Part shown: positions 8,221 to 16,285 of the stretch, piece after piece
Layout of the letters: every line of letters begins with the position of its first letter
How positions within the stretch are numbered: position 1 is the first letter of the stretch
Source: Tissierella simiarum
GTDB lineage: Bacteria; Bacillota; Clostridia; Tissierellales; Tissierellaceae
Length of the DNA: 64,000 bases
NCBI RefSeq assembly: GCF_018917865.1
Contig: NZ_JAHLPM010000006.1
Span: 124,001-188,000 of the forward strand
Direction: 5' to 3'
Program-made: the position numbers and the translations under genes
The notes under the pieces: generated by a model
The model's database searches: none
The model's input: only the letters and a program-made list of their open reading frames with translations
Told to the model about the DNA's origin: nothing

Positions 8221-9954
8221 ATGGAACAGCTATTCTCGCTTCTTCAAGATGAATTGAATCATTTCGTCCAAGTAATATCTCAAGTGTTAAAGGTAGATGT
8301 ACAAATTATAGATTCCCAGTATAAACGTGTTGCAGGAACGGGATATTGGCAAGATAAAATAGATGAAAGTATAAGAGACCATGCCTATATTACTAAGAGG
8401 GTTTTTGAAACTGGAAAAAATGCAATAATTCATAATCCCAAAGAAAATTTAATCTGCAATAACTGTAATAAAAAGGATAATTGTATGGAAACAATGGAAA
8501 TTTCGATCCCTATAAAATTTGGTGAAAGAATTATTGGTACTATAGAATGTGTATGTACCAATAAAGAACAAAAGGAATATATAGTAAACAATGAAAATAC
8601 CTATATAGTATTTATTGAACAAATGGCAAAGCTATTGGAATCAAGGGTAATTGAAGAGATAGAGAAAAGAAAAAAGTTAAAAGTCTTAGATCTATTAGAT
8701 AATGTTTTAAATAAAATCAATGAAGGTGTTGTAATAATAGATAGTGATTGTAACATTGTGAATTTTAATAACTATGCTAAAAATATCTTAAAAATCGATA
8801 CTAATTTAAATAGAAATATAAATATTGAGTCAACAGGAAATATGGTATTGAAACTACAAGAATACAAAATCAAATATAATGGCAATACATTTACTGTAGT
8901 TGGAGAAAGATATGATGTTAACTATGGTAATCAAGAGATTAATGAAGTTATTGTTTTTACGTCTAGAGAAACTTTGAAGGAACAATTTTTAGAGCTATCA
9001 GGTTCTAAACATGATATTGGATTAGATAAGATTATTGGCAACTCAAAAGTCGTAAAAGAATTAAAGAGAAAAATTAGCACTGTTGCTTCGTCAGAATCCA
9101 CTATATTAATAACGGGTGAGAGCGGAACAGGAAAAGAATTAGTGGCTAGAGCTCTTCATAATGAAAGCAATCGTGCAGACAAACCTTTTGTCGCAGTTAA
9201 TTGTGCGGCTATACCCGATTCACTATTAGAAAGTGAACTCTTTGGTTATAGTAAAGGAGCATTTACAGGAGCCAATCCAAAAGGTAAAATTGGAAAAATA
9301 GAGTTGGCAGATGAGGGGACATTATTTCTAGATGAAATTGGTGATATGCCTTTATATATGCAAGCTAAAGTTCTTAGGGTACTGGAAGACAAAAGTATAG
9401 TAAAGCTTGGAGATCTGGAAGAAAAATTGCTTAATATTAGAATTGTAGCGGCTACAAATAAAAATTTGGAAGAAATGATTAAAGAAAATACATTTAGAGA
9501 GGATCTTTATTACCGATTAAATGTTATTCCAATAAATATTAGACCATTAAGGGAGAGAAAAGAAGATATTAAAATCTTATTCTCTCATTTCTTAAAAAAA
9601 TATGGTAACATTTTTAATAAGGAAGTTAGGGCAATTGATAAGGATATTTGGACATATTTATATGCTTATGATTGGTCAGGTAATATACGTGAATTAGAAA
9701 ATACTGCAGAATACAGTGTGAATATGCTAAAAAACGATGAAATCATTTCTATTGAACATCTACCTAGTAAAATATTGGCTAGCAGGAAACCCAATATAGA
9801 AATAAAGATTACTTTAGATGATGTAGAAAGACAATTGATTGAAGAATATTTAAATACTTATGGTTCAAGCCTAGAAGGCAAGAAGAAAGCGGCAGAAAAA
9901 TTAGGTATTAGTATAGCTACTTTATATAGAAAGATTAAAAAATATAATATCTAA
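8221..9954 (+). CDS. Sigma-54-dependent enhancer-binding activator with Cys-containing sensor and PAS domains
   Basis: About 577 residues. Residues 1-145 form a GAF-like sensor with a Cys-X2-Cys-X5-Cys cluster (Cys79, 82, 88) that could bind metal or respond to redox. About 160-250 is PAS-like ([25 protein letters not shown]). The AAA+ domain has GESGTGKE near 299, the sigma-54 contact loop GAFTGA and DEIGDMP, and the C terminus is a Fis-type helix-turn-helix ([21 protein letters not shown]). The ATG at 8221 was chosen because GGGAGG lies 8 bases upstream; the in-frame ATG at 8215 is too close. The next gene has a sigma-54 promoter with three upstream dyads, its likely target. Confidence 0.95.
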   Translation: MEQLFSLLQDELNHFVQVISQVLKVDVQIIDSQYKRVAGTGYWQDKIDESIRDHAYITKRVFETGKNAIIHNPKENLICNNCNKKDNCMETMEISIPIKFGERIIGTIECVCTNKEQKEYIVNNENTYIVFIEQMAKLLESRVIEEIEKRKKLKVLDLLDNVLNKINEGVVIIDSDCNIVNFNNYAKNILKIDTNLNRNINIESTGNMVLKLQEYKIKYNGNTFTVVGERYDVNYGNQEINEVIVFTSRETLKEQFLELSGSKHDIGLDKIIGNSKVVKELKRKISTVASSESTILITGESGTGKELVARALHNESNRADKPFVAVNCAAIPDSLLESELFGYSKGAFTGANPKGKIGKIELADEGTLFLDEIGDMPLYMQAKVLRVLEDKSIVKLGDLEEKLLNIRIVAATNKNLEEMIKENTFREDLYYRLNVIPINIRPLRERKEDIKILFSHFLKKYGNIFNKEVRAIDKDIWTYLYAYDWSGNIRELENTAEYSVNMLKNDEIISIEHLPSKILASRKPNIEIKITLDDVERQLIEEYLNTYGSSLEGKKKAAEKLGISIATLYRKIKKYNI

Positions 9955-9964
9955 AATGAAAGAG

Positions 9965-9980
9965 TTCTCACAAATGATAA
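9965..9980 (+). promoter_or_regulatory. Enhancer-type dyad 1 for the sigma-54 activator
   Basis: TTCTCA-CAAA-TGATAA, an imperfect palindrome (TTmTCA-N4-TGAkAA). It is the first of three copies upstream of the sigma-54 promoter at 10141. Confidence 0.65.
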
Positions 9981-9982
9981 GT

Positions 9983-9998
9983 TTCTCAAAAATGATAA
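9983..9998 (+). promoter_or_regulatory. Enhancer-type dyad 2
   Basis: TTCTCA-AAAA-TGATAA, starting 18 bases after the start of dyad 1 and differing from it by a single base in the centre. Confidence 0.65.
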
Positions 9999-10050
9999 AT
10001 TAATGATTACAGGTAAAATCATTTCTATATAGTGTTTTAATAAATAATAA

Positions 10051-10065
10051 TTCTCAAAATGATAA
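10051..10065 (+). promoter_or_regulatory. Enhancer-type dyad 3
   Basis: TTCTCA-AAA-TGATAA with a three-base centre, about 75 bases upstream of the sigma-54 -24 element. Confidence 0.6.
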
Positions 10066-10140
10066 AATCTTAAAAATTGAAATACTGCTAGATTTTCTCT
10101 AAGATAGCATAAAATGAGCATTTATATTGATTTTATATGT

Positions 10141-10156
10141 TGGCATAATAGTTGCA
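10141..10156 (+). promoter_or_regulatory. Sigma-54 (-24/-12) promoter
   Basis: TGGCATAATAGTTGCA matches the TGGCAc-N5-TTGCa consensus, with exactly 10 bases between the invariant GG (10142-3) and GC (10154-5). It lies 45 bases before the start of the deformylase-racemase gene. Confidence 0.88.
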
Positions 10157-10200
10157 TATTAAGATTATATAATTAATCTTATAAATGAAGGAGAGATAGT

Positions 10201-11391
10201 ATGGCAGTAAAAAGAATATTATTATTGGGTGATGAAGATTTATATAAAGTATCTGAAGAAGTGAAGTATGAAGAACTTAAAGATGTTAAACATATCGTTG
10301 AAGATTTAAATGATACTTTAATGGATTTTAGAGAAAAATATGGATATGGAAGAGCAATAGCGGCTCCTCAAATTGAGTATTTTAAACGTATTATTCACAT
10401 GGACTTCAATGGTCGCCAAACTACCTTTATTAATCCAAAATTGGAGTTTTTAGATGATGAAATAATAGAGGTATGGGACGATTGTATGTGTTTTCCTAAT
10501 TTATTCGTAAAGGTAAAAAGATATAATAAATGTAAAATACATTATAAGGACTTGGATTGGAAGGATTTTGTAATGGAAGCAAAAGGTGATCTTGCTGAAT
10601 TGATTCAACATGAATATGATCATTTAGACGGAGTATTGGCTGTTTCAAAGGCAATAGATGATCATTCCTTTAGAATTAAACCGAATGAAGCTAAATCACC
10701 AAAAAAAATCGGAATATTAGGCGGTATCAGTCATGAATCAACCATTAAATATTATGAGCTTATATTAAAGAAATATTATGAACTTAAAGGAGATTATTAT
10801 TATCCAGAAATAATTATATATAGTTTAGATTTTCAGAAGTTTACTGATTTTGAGGATAATGGAGACAAAGAAGGCTATATTGAGTATATAATGGAAGGGA
10901 TACATTCTCTAGAAAGAAGCGGAGTAGATTTTATTATTATGTCTGCAAACTCACCGCATTCAGTATATGATGAAGTAAAAATCCTTACTGAATTGCCTAT
11001 GCTTAGTATTGTAGAGGCTGTCGGGGAAAGAGCAAAAGAAAAAGGATTAAAAAGGGTTCTGCTATTAGGTATAAAGTATACAATGGAAAGTGGTTTTTAT
11101 GAAAACTATCTAAAACAGTTAGGAATAGATGTTATCGTTCCATCTAGAGATGAAAGGATATTAATCAATGATATTATTTTTGATGAATTAACCATAGGAA
11201 TATTTCATAATAGTAGTAAAGAAAAACTTATTAATATTATTAAGAAGTATGATGTAGACGGTGTAATATTAGGTTGTACAGAATTACCATTAATTATTAA
11301 TGAAGATGACCTTGAATTAGAGGTCTTGAATACAGTAGAACTTCATGTAAATAAGACATTGATGTATTCTCTTGGGATGGAATCCAAATAG
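10201..11391 (+). CDS. Fusion of a peptide-deformylase-like domain with an Asp/Glu-racemase-family domain
   Basis: Residues 1-158 keep the three deformylase motifs in variant form: GYGRAIAAPQ (48-57), DDCMCF with metal-binding Cys95, and HEYDH (137-141). After a short linker, residues 169-396 are an Asp/Glu racemase-like fold (KKIGILGGISHEST... GVDFIIMSANSPHS... GVILGCTELP). The first racemase catalytic Cys is replaced by Ala249 (SANSPH where CNTxH is usual), while the second, Cys359, is present. A true two-base racemase is therefore unlikely; a one-cysteine lyase or decarboxylase-like activity is possible. It is under a sigma-54 promoter, so it is not the housekeeping deformylase. The substrate is unknown. 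Confidence 0.85.
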   Translation: MAVKRILLLGDEDLYKVSEEVKYEELKDVKHIVEDLNDTLMDFREKYGYGRAIAAPQIEYFKRIIHMDFNGRQTTFINPKLEFLDDEIIEVWDDCMCFPNLFVKVKRYNKCKIHYKDLDWKDFVMEAKGDLAELIQHEYDHLDGVLAVSKAIDDHSFRIKPNEAKSPKKIGILGGISHESTIKYYELILKKYYELKGDYYYPEIIIYSLDFQKFTDFEDNGDKEGYIEYIMEGIHSLERSGVDFIIMSANSPHSVYDEVKILTELPMLSIVEAVGERAKEKGLKRVLLLGIKYTMESGFYENYLKQLGIDVIVPSRDERILINDIIFDELTIGIFHNSSKEKLINIIKKYDVDGVILGCTELPLIINEDDLELEVLNTVELHVNKTLMYSLGMESK

Positions 11392-11422
11392 GTAAATATG
11401 GTAGTAGAGTAATTTATAGAAT

Positions 11423-11460
11423 CAAAGCCACAAAATATATAAGGGTATTTTGTGGCTTTG
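11423..11460. terminator. Bidirectional terminator between convergent genes
   Basis: A perfect 15-bp stem, CAAAGCCACAAAATA with TATTTTGTGGCTTTG, serving the gene ending at 11391 (+) and the gene ending at 11463 (-). Confidence 0.85.
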
Positions 11461-11462
11461 AA

Positions 11463-11942
11463 TTATTTAACGCAGATAATATCTCCTTGAGTTATCTCTG
11501 TTAAAATCTTTGGAGTCAATTTAAAAATAGCATGGGGTGTTCCAGCAGCGGCCCATATTTCTTCATATTGCATTAAGTCTTCATCAATTAAAGTAGTAAT
11601 AGCAGTTTTATGTCCAATAGGAGGAATGCCTCCTATGGCAAAGCCTGTATGTTCAAGTACAAAATCTGCATCTGCTTTTTCAAGCTTTTCTCCTATATGT
11701 TCTTTAACTGCTTTTTCATTTACTCTGTTTGTACCGCTTGCTACAATTAATATAGGTTTTTGAGAAATTTTCCCTTTAAAGATTAAGGATTTAGCTATTT
11801 GACTTACACTACATCCTATAGCATCCGCTGCTTCTTGTGCAGTACGAGCAGAATCAGATAGTTCAATTATATTAAGTTCAAATCCCAATTCTTTAAGTGC
11901 TGTTTGAACCTTTCCAGCACTTTTACTTAAATTAGATGACAT
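11463..11942 (-). CDS. YbaK/ProX-family aminoacyl-tRNA deacylase
   Basis: A 159-residue single-domain protein of the YbaK/EbsC/ProX trans-editing family, which removes misacylated amino acids from tRNA. Recognised from SGTNRVNEKAVKEHIGEKLEKADADFV, FAIGGIPPIGHK and the conserved Lys in IAKSLIFKG. GGAGGAAAAAATT precedes the ATG on the minus strand. It stands alone between a convergent gene and a long non-coding region. The exact tRNA specificity (Cys-tRNAPro, Ala-tRNAPro or another) cannot be read from sequence. Confidence 0.9.
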   Translation of the reverse strand: MSSNLSKSAGKVQTALKELGFELNIIELSDSARTAQEAADAIGCSVSQIAKSLIFKGKISQKPILIVASGTNRVNEKAVKEHIGEKLEKADADFVLEHTGFAIGGIPPIGHKTAITTLIDEDLMQYEEIWAAAGTPHAIFKLTPKILTEITQGDIICVK

Positions 11943-12251
11943 AATTTTTTCCTCCTTTTATGTCCATATCATAGTTTATTATAGAAATTGTTAAGAAATA
12001 AAATAATTACCCTAATTAACTTAACAGTTTAATGTAGCGGAACTCTTTTTGTGCTATGTTAAGTTATTTGAATTTTAATTAAATTTATATCATTTTATTT
12101 GGAAAAATTCAAGACAAGCTTATAAATTAAATTGATATGGATTCTTCTCAGGTTTAATAAAACATATTAATCAAAAATATATATTCAATGTCCATTATTA
12201 GATAATGTGAAGTTTGGATACCAATTATTAAAAAATAGTTATTAGAATATG

Positions 12252-12280
12252 TTTACACTAAGCACTTTATAATATATAAT
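12252..12280 (+). promoter_or_regulatory. Sigma-A promoter for the 12.3 kb leader transcript
   Basis: TTTACA, a 17-base spacer, then a perfect TATAAT (12275-12280). It fires into the leader ORF at 12318. The 11943-12251 stretch upstream shows nothing else. Confidence 0.7.
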
Positions 12281-12317
12281 ATCATTAATTTAAAGTTAAG
12301 AAGGAGGGAAGTAAGTT

Positions 12318-12338
12318 ATGACACCATCTAATTGCTAA
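12318..12338 (+). CDS. Leader ORF 1 (MTPSNC)
   Basis: AAGGAGGGAAGTAAGTT precedes ATG ACA CCA TCT AAT TGC TAA. The promoter at 12252 places it near the 5' end of the transcript. Its start context, GGGA-GTAAG-ATGACnCC, is repeated at leader ORF 2, which argues that it is not random. Likely a cis-acting leader peptide. Confidence 0.45.
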   Translation: MTPSNC

Positions 12339-12589
12339 TATTAATTTTATTAATAAATTAATATTTATTCCAAAGGAGTTTAATTTTACTTAACTTAGGT
12401 TAGGTATACTTGTTGTGCTCTTTTATGGAATTGCAATTTAGAGATTAACTTACTTCATTAAAACTAATTATTGTAATTAAATAAGAATTTTCATAGATTC
12501 AATATAATACTTTGATTCTTTAGAGTATTGATTTTCCTTGTGTCTAATCTTGATTTTTTAAAATTATAATAATTATATTTATGCATTTT

Positions 12590-12627
12590 AGACTATAAGA
12601 AGTATGTATCTTCTTATAGTCTTTTTT
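12590..12627 (+). terminator. Strong intrinsic terminator/attenuator
   Basis: A perfect 13-bp stem, AGACTATAAGAAG with CTTCTTATAGTCT, and a six-T tract. It lies between leader ORF 1 and leader ORF 2 with no conventional gene in front of it, so it can act as an attenuator. Confidence 0.85.
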
Positions 12628-12725
12628 ATTATATGAAATAGAAAGTATAAATTTTTAATAAAGTTATATCTAGGCAGTCCATAGAGGGCATATCAAACAA
12701 AAATATAAGGATGGGAGGTAAGCAG

Positions 12726-12764
12726 ATGACCCCTGTTATTAAGGTAATGGATACAAATCGATAA
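12726..12764 (+). CDS. Leader ORF 2 (MTPVIKVMDTNR)
   Basis: GGGAGG (12713-12718) lies 7 bases before the ATG. Twelve codons ending TAA. It begins MTP like leader ORF 1 and has nearly the same ribosome-site context. It is followed 19 bases later by leader ORF 3. Confidence 0.45.
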   Translation: MTPVIKVMDTNR

Positions 12765-12783
12765 ACGGAAGGAGTATAAGTTT

Positions 12784-12909
12784 ATGATTAATACATTACC
12801 AAAACTAAGAAAACAAAAAAATTATTTCTATATTCCTTACCGTAAAGTTAAAATTCTAGGAGGTAAGGAATATGGAGAAAAAAATAAATTTAATTTGGGA
12901 TATATATAA
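12784..12909 (+). CDS. Leader ORF 3, 41 codons, overlapping the next gene
   Basis: GGAAGGAG precedes the ATG at 12784. The basic peptide (MINTLPKLRKQKNYFYIPYR...) reads through the hairpin that masks the next gene's ribosome site and terminates 37 bases inside that gene in another frame. Translation of this ORF would melt the hairpin, so it looks like a translational coupling or attenuation device. It has no recognised family. Confidence 0.5.
   Translation: MINTLPKLRKQKNYFYIPYRKVKILGGKEYGEKNKFNLGYI
12831..12872 (+). promoter_or_regulatory. Ribosome-site-sequestering hairpin
   Basis: TATTCCTTACC (12831-12841) is perfectly complementary to GGTAAGGAATA (12862-12872), which contains the end of the AGGAGGT ribosome site and the A of the ATG of the 12872 gene. 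The stem would block initiation unless an upstream ribosome opens it. Confidence 0.7.
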
Positions 12910-13387
12910 TGGTGAAATAGACATAGAAAAAAGATATTGCCACAATTGTGGAAAAAAAGTAGAGTTTAAGGATTCTTTAAAAAGAAGGCAAAATGCTAAT
13001 GGTAAAAATATATTTCGTTTTGCAATATATAAATGTCCAAAAGGTCATACATGGAATAAAAAAATAGATACTTTTAAAACAGTATCAGGATTAGAGAATG
13101 TTCAAGAGAAATTTAATATAGAGGAAAGTAATTATGAGGAGATTAGAGTAATAAAATTTAAAGAAGAGAGCATTAGTGAGATAAATATCTTCCTTAATGT
13201 ACTGCAACAAAAGATAAGAACAGATAAATTTTTATCATCTAAGATTAAAGATATTAGCAGATCAGATATTGTAAGATTAATCGAGATAGGAGCTATTAAA
13301 GTAAATGGAGAAAAAATTAAGGCAAAGTTGAACTTAAAAGAAAAGGATGTTGTGACACTAATAATAAGCAAGTTTAATAATAATTAA
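12872..13387 (+). CDS. Zinc-ribbon plus S4-like RNA-binding protein, uncharacterised
   Basis: A 171-residue basic protein. The N-terminal third carries a four-cysteine ribbon (CHNCGKK near 23-29 and YKCPKGHTW near 51-59). The C-terminal part (about 127-167; SRSDIVRLIEIGAIKVNGEKIKAKL...) has the pattern of an S4 RNA-binding domain: SRS, G-x-I-x-V-N-G-x-x-I, K-x-x-D. Proteins of this build usually contact rRNA or tRNA. Its start is masked by a hairpin controlled by three leader ORFs, as in translation-responsive resistance genes. I know of no characterised member; a ribosome-linked role is inference. A perfect 15-bp terminator follows. Confidence 0.7.
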   Translation: MEKKINLIWDIYNGEIDIEKRYCHNCGKKVEFKDSLKRRQNANGKNIFRFAIYKCPKGHTWNKKIDTFKTVSGLENVQEKFNIEESNYEEIRVIKFKEESISEINIFLNVLQQKIRTDKFLSSKIKDISRSDIVRLIEIGAIKVNGEKIKAKLNLKEKDVVTLIISKFNNN

Positions 13388-13435
13388 AAAGATGCAGAGA
13401 AATACTTATAATAAATGTAATGCATTGAAAATATG

Positions 13436-13468
13436 AAGTACCTTGTCTTTAAAGACAAGGTACTTTAT
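13436..13468. terminator. Perfect palindromic terminator
   Basis: AAGTACCTTGTCTTT pairs with AAAGACAAGGTACTT, 30 bases of perfect palindrome, after the zinc-ribbon/S4 gene. Confidence 0.8.
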
Positions 13469-13518
13469 ACTAATTTATATAAAATCAAAAAATATAGGAA
13501 TAAAGTGAGATTTAGAGT

Positions 13519-13641
13519 ATGAATCATAACATAAAGATATTAGTAGAAGACGATTCAGACATAAATAGTTTATTGTGTAAAATACTAAATAAACAGAGAT
13601 ACAATGTAAGGGAAGCTTATTTCCCAGATGGAGATGATTAA
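13519..13641 (+). pseudogene. Truncated response-regulator receiver domain
   Basis: Forty codons that match only the first third of a receiver domain: KILVEDDSDINSLLCKILNKQ followed by YNVREAY, with the acidic pair in place, then an abrupt stop before the phospho-acceptor Asp. There is no kinase or DNA-binding part downstream. It reads as the stump of a deleted OmpR-family regulator. The stretch from here to 13793 shows no other gene. Confidence 0.75.
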
Positions 13642-13793
13642 AGTATAGAGAGTGAGGTGAAGAAAGTACCGCCAACTTACGGTATAGCATTGTAAGAATG
13701 CTATTATGTACATTAACTTATGTTAGATGTATGAGTAAAATTTATAAAGGATATATAAATATATTTTCTATAAGTTTTACAGAGTTGATCATA

Positions 13794-14615
13794 ATGAGCA
13801 AATATTTTTCTATTGGCGAGGTTGCAAGCTTATATAATCTATCGGTTCAAACTCTAAGACACTATGATAAATTAGGGCTTTTAAAGCCTAGTTTAGTTAA
13901 GGATAGCGGATATAGATATTATTCTTTAGAACAATTTTATAAATTAGACCTTATAAGGTTTTATAAGAAGTTAGGATTATCTCTTTTAGAAATAAAGGAA
14001 CTCATATCAAATAAGGTTACTATAAATGATGTAGTTGAACTATTGGAAGCTCAGGAAGACGAAATTGATAATCAGATTAAAATGTTACAAAAACAAAAAA
14101 AATCAATTAAAAATAAAAATAAATATATAAAATCAATGATTTCTAAACCTTTAGGAACAGTATTTTTAAATAAAAAGGCTAAAAAGAGAATTATAAAGGT
14201 AAAACTAGAAGATGAGTCTTTAGAAGATGCTGAAGTAAGCTTTAGAAAAGCTTTAAATGAATTCCCTAAATTAAATGATCCTCTAACCCTTGAATTAGCA
14301 TATGAAATAAATTATGAAGAATTTGAAGAAAAAGAGATAGTGAAATATAATAGCTACTTTATTGTAATAGAAGATAAGATAGATGATGATAGAATTAAAG
14401 TTTCTGAAATAGAAGAAGGTTTATATGCTTCCATTATTTATCTTGATTACTATATCAATAATAAAAAATATATAAATCATCTTTTAGATTTTATTGAGAC
14501 TGAAAACTTAAGTATTGAAAGTCCTTTATATGAGAGTTGTATAGGTTCAGAATTATACAATGATAGGGAAAAAAGCTTTATGGAGATTTTTATAAAGGTT
14601 AATAAGAATAATTAA
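13794..14615 (+). CDS. MerR-family transcriptional regulator
   Basis: About 273 residues: a MerR winged-helix domain at 1-70 (YFSIGEVASLYNLSVQTLRHYDKLGLLKP... GYRYYSLEQFYKLDLIRFYKKLGLSLLEIKELI), a Lys-rich coiled coil, and a C-terminal effector-binding region. The ATG at 13794 was chosen because it starts the conserved domain; an in-frame ATG at 13698 would add 32 unusual residues and lacks a ribosome site. The next gene is a MATE exporter behind a promoter with a 19-base spacer and internal dyad, the hallmark of MerR control, so it is probably a drug-responsive activator like BmrR/Mta. Confidence 0.92.
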   Translation: MSKYFSIGEVASLYNLSVQTLRHYDKLGLLKPSLVKDSGYRYYSLEQFYKLDLIRFYKKLGLSLLEIKELISNKVTINDVVELLEAQEDEIDNQIKMLQKQKKSIKNKNKYIKSMISKPLGTVFLNKKAKKRIIKVKLEDESLEDAEVSFRKALNEFPKLNDPLTLELAYEINYEEFEEKEIVKYNSYFIVIEDKIDDDRIKVSEIEEGLYASIIYLDYYINNKKYINHLLDFIETENLSIESPLYESCIGSELYNDREKSFMEIFIKVNKNN

Positions 14616-14679
14616 CTAGAGACAAAATTAGAGACAAAATTAATGTTATAAATTGTATATATAAAATTTTAATTTCCTC

Positions 14680-14710
14680 TTGACTCTATAGTCGTTGTAG
14701 AGTGTATAAT
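14680..14710 (+). promoter_or_regulatory. MerR-type promoter with 19-bp spacer and operator
   Basis: TTGACT (14680-14685), a 19-base spacer, then perfect TATAAT (14705-14710). Inside the spacer ACTCTA (14683) and TAGAGT (14698-14703) form a dyad. The overlong spacer with a central dyad is what MerR activators need to realign. Confidence 0.85.
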
Positions 14711-14738
14711 TCTTCTTTATAAGGAGGAGAGGATTTTA

Positions 14739-16046
14739 ATGAAGAAGTTCTTTAATTACGTAATTCCCGCTATAATTGGAATGTTAGTTACATCATTTTA
14801 TGTTATTGTAGATGGAATGTTTGTAGGTCAAGGTGTTGGAAGTAATGCATTAGCGGCAATTAATATAGCATTTCCACCAACATTAATAGCAACAGCATTG
14901 ACTCTTATAATATCTGTCGGAGGTTCTACTTTAGTTTCTATGAGTTTAGGGTCTGGCGAAACTGAGGAGGCTGTCAATAAGTTTAATCAATCATTTCTAC
15001 TTTTAATCATATCTGCTATAGTATTATTTTTAGTAGGAACATTTTTATCAAAACCTTTAGCTTATGCTTTAGGCTCTCCAGATTCATTAATAGGGGATGT
15101 ACATGATTATATAAGATTTTATTTTTTATTTTCTGTACCTTTAGTTCTTAGTAATGGATTAAATTATTTTTTAAGAAATGATGGAGCTCCAAAACTTGCC
15201 ATGTATGCAATGATTGCTGGAGCATTAACCAATATATTTTTAGATTATGTATTTATATTTATATTTCAATGGGGAGTTGCAGGAGCTGCAATAGCAACAG
15301 GATTAGGCCAACTTATAAGTGCTATAATTCCCATTATTTACTTTTTAAGAGGAAAGGGGATTCTTAGATTTAAAAAGTGCAAAATATCTTTTAAGGCACT
15401 TAAAGATATAACTGAAATAGGATTTCCATCTTTCTTAACGCAATCTGCTATAGCCGTTGTAACAATGGCTTTTAATATGGTAATTTTAAAAGAGATTGGA
15501 GAAAGTGGAGTAGCAGTATATAGTATAATTAGTTATGCTATTACCGTCTTGAACATGGTTCTTGGAGGTATTGCTCAAGGGGTACAGCCTTTATTAAGCT
15601 TTTATTATGGTGCTAAAGAGGAAGAAAAGATTAAATACTATTATTTATTGTCCCTAAAGAGTGGACTTATCTCTGCAGTTGTTAACTTTGGTATTTGTTT
15701 CTTTTTTGGAAAGGGAATAATATCACTTTTTACTTCTGACAAAGAGTTAATATCAATAACATATAATGCATTTAATCTTTTTAACTTAGGATCATTTTTT
15801 GCAGCTATAAATATAATAAATTCATCCTATCTTCAATCTATAAAAATGAGTAAAGCTTCAAATTTAATATGTTTGTTAAGAGGATTTATCACTATACAAG
15901 TTTCCTTATTAATATTACCTAAGCTCTTAGGAGATAGTGGTATATGGCTTAGCAATTTTAGTGGGGAATTATTAGTGTTTTTAATAGCCAAATTATTTTT
16001 AATGAAGGATCAAAGTTTAAGTTTTAGAGAAGAAGCTGTATTATGA
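14739..16046 (+). CDS. MATE-family efflux transporter (MepA-like)
   Basis: A 435-residue polytopic protein with about twelve membrane segments and MATE signatures in both halves (FYVIVDGMFVGQGVGSNALAAINIAFP; later SFLTQSAIAVVTMAFNMVILKEIG). It would export cationic drugs using a sodium or proton gradient. AAGGAGGAG precedes the start. Transcription is from the MerR-type promoter, so expression is likely induced by its own substrates. A terminator follows at 16153. Confidence 0.93.
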   Translation: MKKFFNYVIPAIIGMLVTSFYVIVDGMFVGQGVGSNALAAINIAFPPTLIATALTLIISVGGSTLVSMSLGSGETEEAVNKFNQSFLLLIISAIVLFLVGTFLSKPLAYALGSPDSLIGDVHDYIRFYFLFSVPLVLSNGLNYFLRNDGAPKLAMYAMIAGALTNIFLDYVFIFIFQWGVAGAAIATGLGQLISAIIPIIYFLRGKGILRFKKCKISFKALKDITEIGFPSFLTQSAIAVVTMAFNMVILKEIGESGVAVYSIISYAITVLNMVLGGIAQGVQPLLSFYYGAKEEEKIKYYYLLSLKSGLISAVVNFGICFFFGKGIISLFTSDKELISITYNAFNLFNLGSFFAAINIINSSYLQSIKMSKASNLICLLRGFITIQVSLLILPKLLGDSGIWLSNFSGELLVFLIAKLFLMKDQSLSFREEAVL

Positions 16047-16152
16047 TTTAGCTTAAAAGCTGGTACCTAAAACTTGAAATATTAAAGAAAATAGAATATA
16101 TCTAGTTTATATTGGAGCAATAAAAGATTACCTCGTTCTCACTATAAATGAA

Positions 16153-16180
16153 AAATACTGGAAAAATCCAGTATTTTTTT
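16153..16180 (+). terminator. Intrinsic terminator after the MATE gene
   Basis: AAATACTGGA pairs with TCCAGTATTT and continues into a run of T. Confidence 0.85.
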
Positions 16181-16285
16181 ATTTATATACTAAATACACG
16201 AAGAATTATAAAATCACCGTCTTATATATTTTCTCCCTATAAATTTTATAAAAAAATATAAAATACTAAGCTTATGTTAAAAACT

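Noticed and set aside
9999-10033. Inverted repeat AATGATT/AATCATT between enhancer dyads as a fourth dyad
   Set aside because: It lacks the TTCTCA half and could be chance in AT-rich sequence.
13475-13690. 71-codon minus-strand ORF near the response-regulator stump
   Set aside because: It is antisense to a better-supported receiver-domain remnant and has no recognisable domain.
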